NCBI GenBank assembly: GCA_028688145.1
Contig: JAQTYU010000004.1
Coordinates: forward strand, 80,555 to 144,554
Direction of reading: 5' to 3'
DNA from: Thiotrichaceae bacterium
Lineage (GTDB): Bacteria; Pseudomonadota; Gammaproteobacteria; Beggiatoales; Beggiatoaceae
Length of the DNA: 64,000 nucleotides
A model generated the notes under the pieces. The model saw nothing but the letters and a program-made list of their open reading frames with translations, was not told the DNA's origin and searched no databases. Shown here piece by piece: positions 63,941-64,000 of the stretch. Position numbers and translations under genes: made by a program. Each line of letters starts with the position of its first letter. Within the stretch, counting starts at the first letter, position 1.

Positions 63941-64000
63941 GTGGTGGAACAAACGACCTATAACTACAAAGTTGTAAGGCAGTTTGCCATTATGGCAGTT
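63941..64000 (+). CDS. ccoN: cbb3-type cytochrome c oxidase subunit I, first 20 codons
   Basis: VVEQTTYNYKVVRQFAIMAV begins at GTG 63941 (or GTG 63944) behind GGAG at 63931-63934. YNYKVVRQF is the standard CcoN N-terminus. The rest lies beyond the right edge. CcoN is the haem b/copper catalytic subunit of the high-affinity terminal oxidase. Confidence 0.85.
   Translation, partial: MVEQTTYNYKVVRQFAIMAV

Overview
The window is gammaproteobacterial chromosome. Supporting gene order includes dnaX next to the 4.5S RNA and tRNA-Ser, mreBCD, nuoABCDE, feoAB and waaA/lpxL-type LPS genes. Many intergenic gaps hold palindromic repeats of the kind common in Thiotrichales/Beggiatoaceae-like sulfur bacteria. 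I am confident of the class; the order is a guess.

Layout. (1) 1-9.2 kb is an accessory block: the end of a repeat-rich tail-fibre-like protein, a phage tail collagen protein, a 1232-residue protein with a C-terminal mannose-type lectin, and an MmeI-like single-chain restriction-modification enzyme on the minus strand. Two similar small hairpins (2188, 9212) bracket the last two genes. (2) 9.3-12.9 kb, minus strand: a DedA membrane protein, an orphan hydrogenase-small-subunit-like protein, and a sugar-transferase/CapD fusion. (3) 13.5-31.4 kb is the centrepiece, a complete phenol catabolic locus. A GntR repressor-like gene and a DmpR-type sigma-54 activator are transcribed away from an operon in the order dmpKLMNOPQB-[HbpS]-CDE-[SDR]-FGHI, which ends at a strong terminator. 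An outer-membrane MetA-type protein follows. A perfect -24/-12 promoter (16397-16411) precedes dmpK, and the palindrome ATCTCGAGAT occurs once in front of each divergent unit. Multicomponent phenol hydroxylase makes catechol, catechol 2,3-dioxygenase opens the ring, and the dehydrogenase/hydrolase branches lead to pyruvate and acetyl-CoA.

(4) 31.4-34.6 kb: a decayed type ISP restriction enzyme fragment, an AlbA_2/Schlafen-type ATP-binding protein and thiD. (5) 34.7-38.5 kb: rubredoxin behind a long structured leader, then nuoABCDE, cut off by an intrinsic terminator. (6) 38.7-41.6 kb, minus strand: a WecA/MraY-type transferase, dnaX, SRP RNA and tRNA-Ser(GGA). (7) 42-49 kb: a HEPN-like gene fragment, feoAB with a Fur-like box, two unrecognised proteins and a VWA protein. 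(8) 49.2-50.3 kb: a dead IS4-type element fused to an IS982 remnant, flanked by 9-bp direct repeats. (9) 50.4-64 kb: LPS acyltransferase, waaA, an AsmA/YdbH-like protein, a BI-1 family protein, mreBCD (mreC apparently starts at AUU), a YbaK-type deacylase, a J-like/PH membrane protein, a three-domain glycosyltransferase fusion, a GNAT enzyme, and the first 20 codons of ccoN.

The best candidates for undescribed biology are the lectin-tipped giant protein, the 586-residue orphan at 45.2-47.0 kb, the domain fusions with degenerate catalytic motifs, the paired ATCTCGAGAT operators and the AUU-initiated mreC.
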